Assembly: GCA_023488565.1 (NCBI GenBank)
Contig: JAMDDZ010000146.1
Coordinates: 1-23,851 of the forward strand
Reading direction: 5' to 3'
Source: Bacillota bacterium
GTDB taxonomy: Bacteria; Bacillota; Sulfobacillia; Sulfobacillales; Sulfobacillaceae
Length of the DNA stretch: 23,851 bases
The position numbers and the translations under genes were made by a program. Position 1 is the stretch's first letter. Each line of letters opens with the position of its first letter. The notes beneath the pieces are model-generated. The model saw only the letters and a list, made by a program, of their open reading frames with translations, made no database searches and was not told the DNA's origin. Of the stretch, positions 23,406 to 23,851 are shown in pieces.

Positions 23406-23851
23406 GCGGGCCCCATCATTTATCCATGATGGTTGCAGTATAGGACACAAGAGAGGGGAATGCCTTCAGGGAAGGAATGGGAATGGGCAACTGGCTACCA
23501 TAAAGAGACAGGCTCTGCCACGGTACAAGGCCGGTATGGCGCTGGTACGGCTTCTGAAAGGCTGTTTTACGTTTACGTGCCCTCGTCTTACGGGCCCAGT
23601 TATTGTGGCGATTATCGGTCTTATGGGGCGTGGTTATTGAGCCGTCGCAAGTGGCGGTGGACGGCAAGGGTTCTCTTTGTTTAAGAGTTGCATGTCTGCC
23701 CGGACACCATCGGGATCATGTTCCATTTTCGGTGTTTTAGGGTTTTATCCCAGGTTCCGCGAGTCAGGGAACGGAAAATCGTGGAATTTTTTTGGCCGTT
23801 AGCCCGACGGGTCCCAGATAAACCCCCGGTCAATCGGCACGCCTAGCGCAT
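23406..23851. other. Right end, no convincing gene
   Basis: Short overlapping frames occur on both strands between about 23416 and 23684, but they have no domain match and weak start signals, and they oppose each other. The last ~170 nt contain a T-rich run after GGAA (near 23785) and a minus-strand frame that enters from outside the window. I cannot assign any function. Confidence 0.4.

Noticed and set aside
23416..23684. Three frames of 83-85 codons on both strands
   Set aside because: Mutually overlapping, no domain match, poor starts.
1..23851. CRISPR array, tRNA or rRNA
   Set aside because: No regularly spaced repeats, tRNA-like cloverleaf or rRNA-like conserved stretches were noticed on reading.

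Overview
The window looks like a bacterial chromosome segment, probably from a Firmicute. The evidence is strong AGGAGG-type ribosome binding sites, tightly overlapping operons and low-to-moderate GC. A Sulfobacillus- or Alicyclobacillus-like host is my guess from general gene flavour and is not proven by any single gene. I see no rRNA, tRNA or CRISPR array.

Left two thirds (1-14597): a biosynthetic gene cluster bracketed by regulators. It opens with a membrane-anchored LuxR-type regulator (probably cut by the window edge), a two-domain phosphopantetheinyl transferase, and a convergent orphan NarL-type response regulator. After an intergenic region with a candidate operator comes one long operon (2289-12733). 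The operon encodes a 20-residue peptide ending in T-N-C-G-C-L; a radical SAM/SPASM enzyme with an N-terminal PqqD-like peptide-binding region; an LpxL-like acyltransferase; a half-size ketosynthase-like protein without the nucleophile; a ketoreductase; an acyl carrier protein; an intact ketosynthase; a CrtI-like FAD oxidoreductase; an unrecognised 158-residue protein; a malonyltransferase-like protein; an MFS exporter; and a family III CoA-transferase. Most junctions overlap by 1-20 nt. A histidine kinase/response regulator pair follows from its own promoter.

My reading is that the operon makes a ribosomal peptide, modifies it by radical chemistry, builds a polyketide/fatty-acyl chain on a dedicated carrier protein, and may join the two as a lipidated RiPP before export. 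The components are visible in sequence. The joining step and the product are inference.

Middle (about 14.6-16.4 kb): a gene-poor, decayed stretch with a terminator-like hairpin, ORF remnants of possible mobile-element origin, and a hairpin-rich non-coding block of about 270 nt that I could not assign.

Right part (16443-23128, minus strand): a catabolic operon. A PucR-type regulator lies upstream of an NCS1 (CodB-like) permease, a DUF917 protein, a HyuA-type hydantoinase/oxoprolinase subunit and a second DUF917 protein. This suggests uptake and ring opening of a hydantoin- or purine-like compound. The extreme right end holds a broken HTH gene and sequence without a convincing gene.
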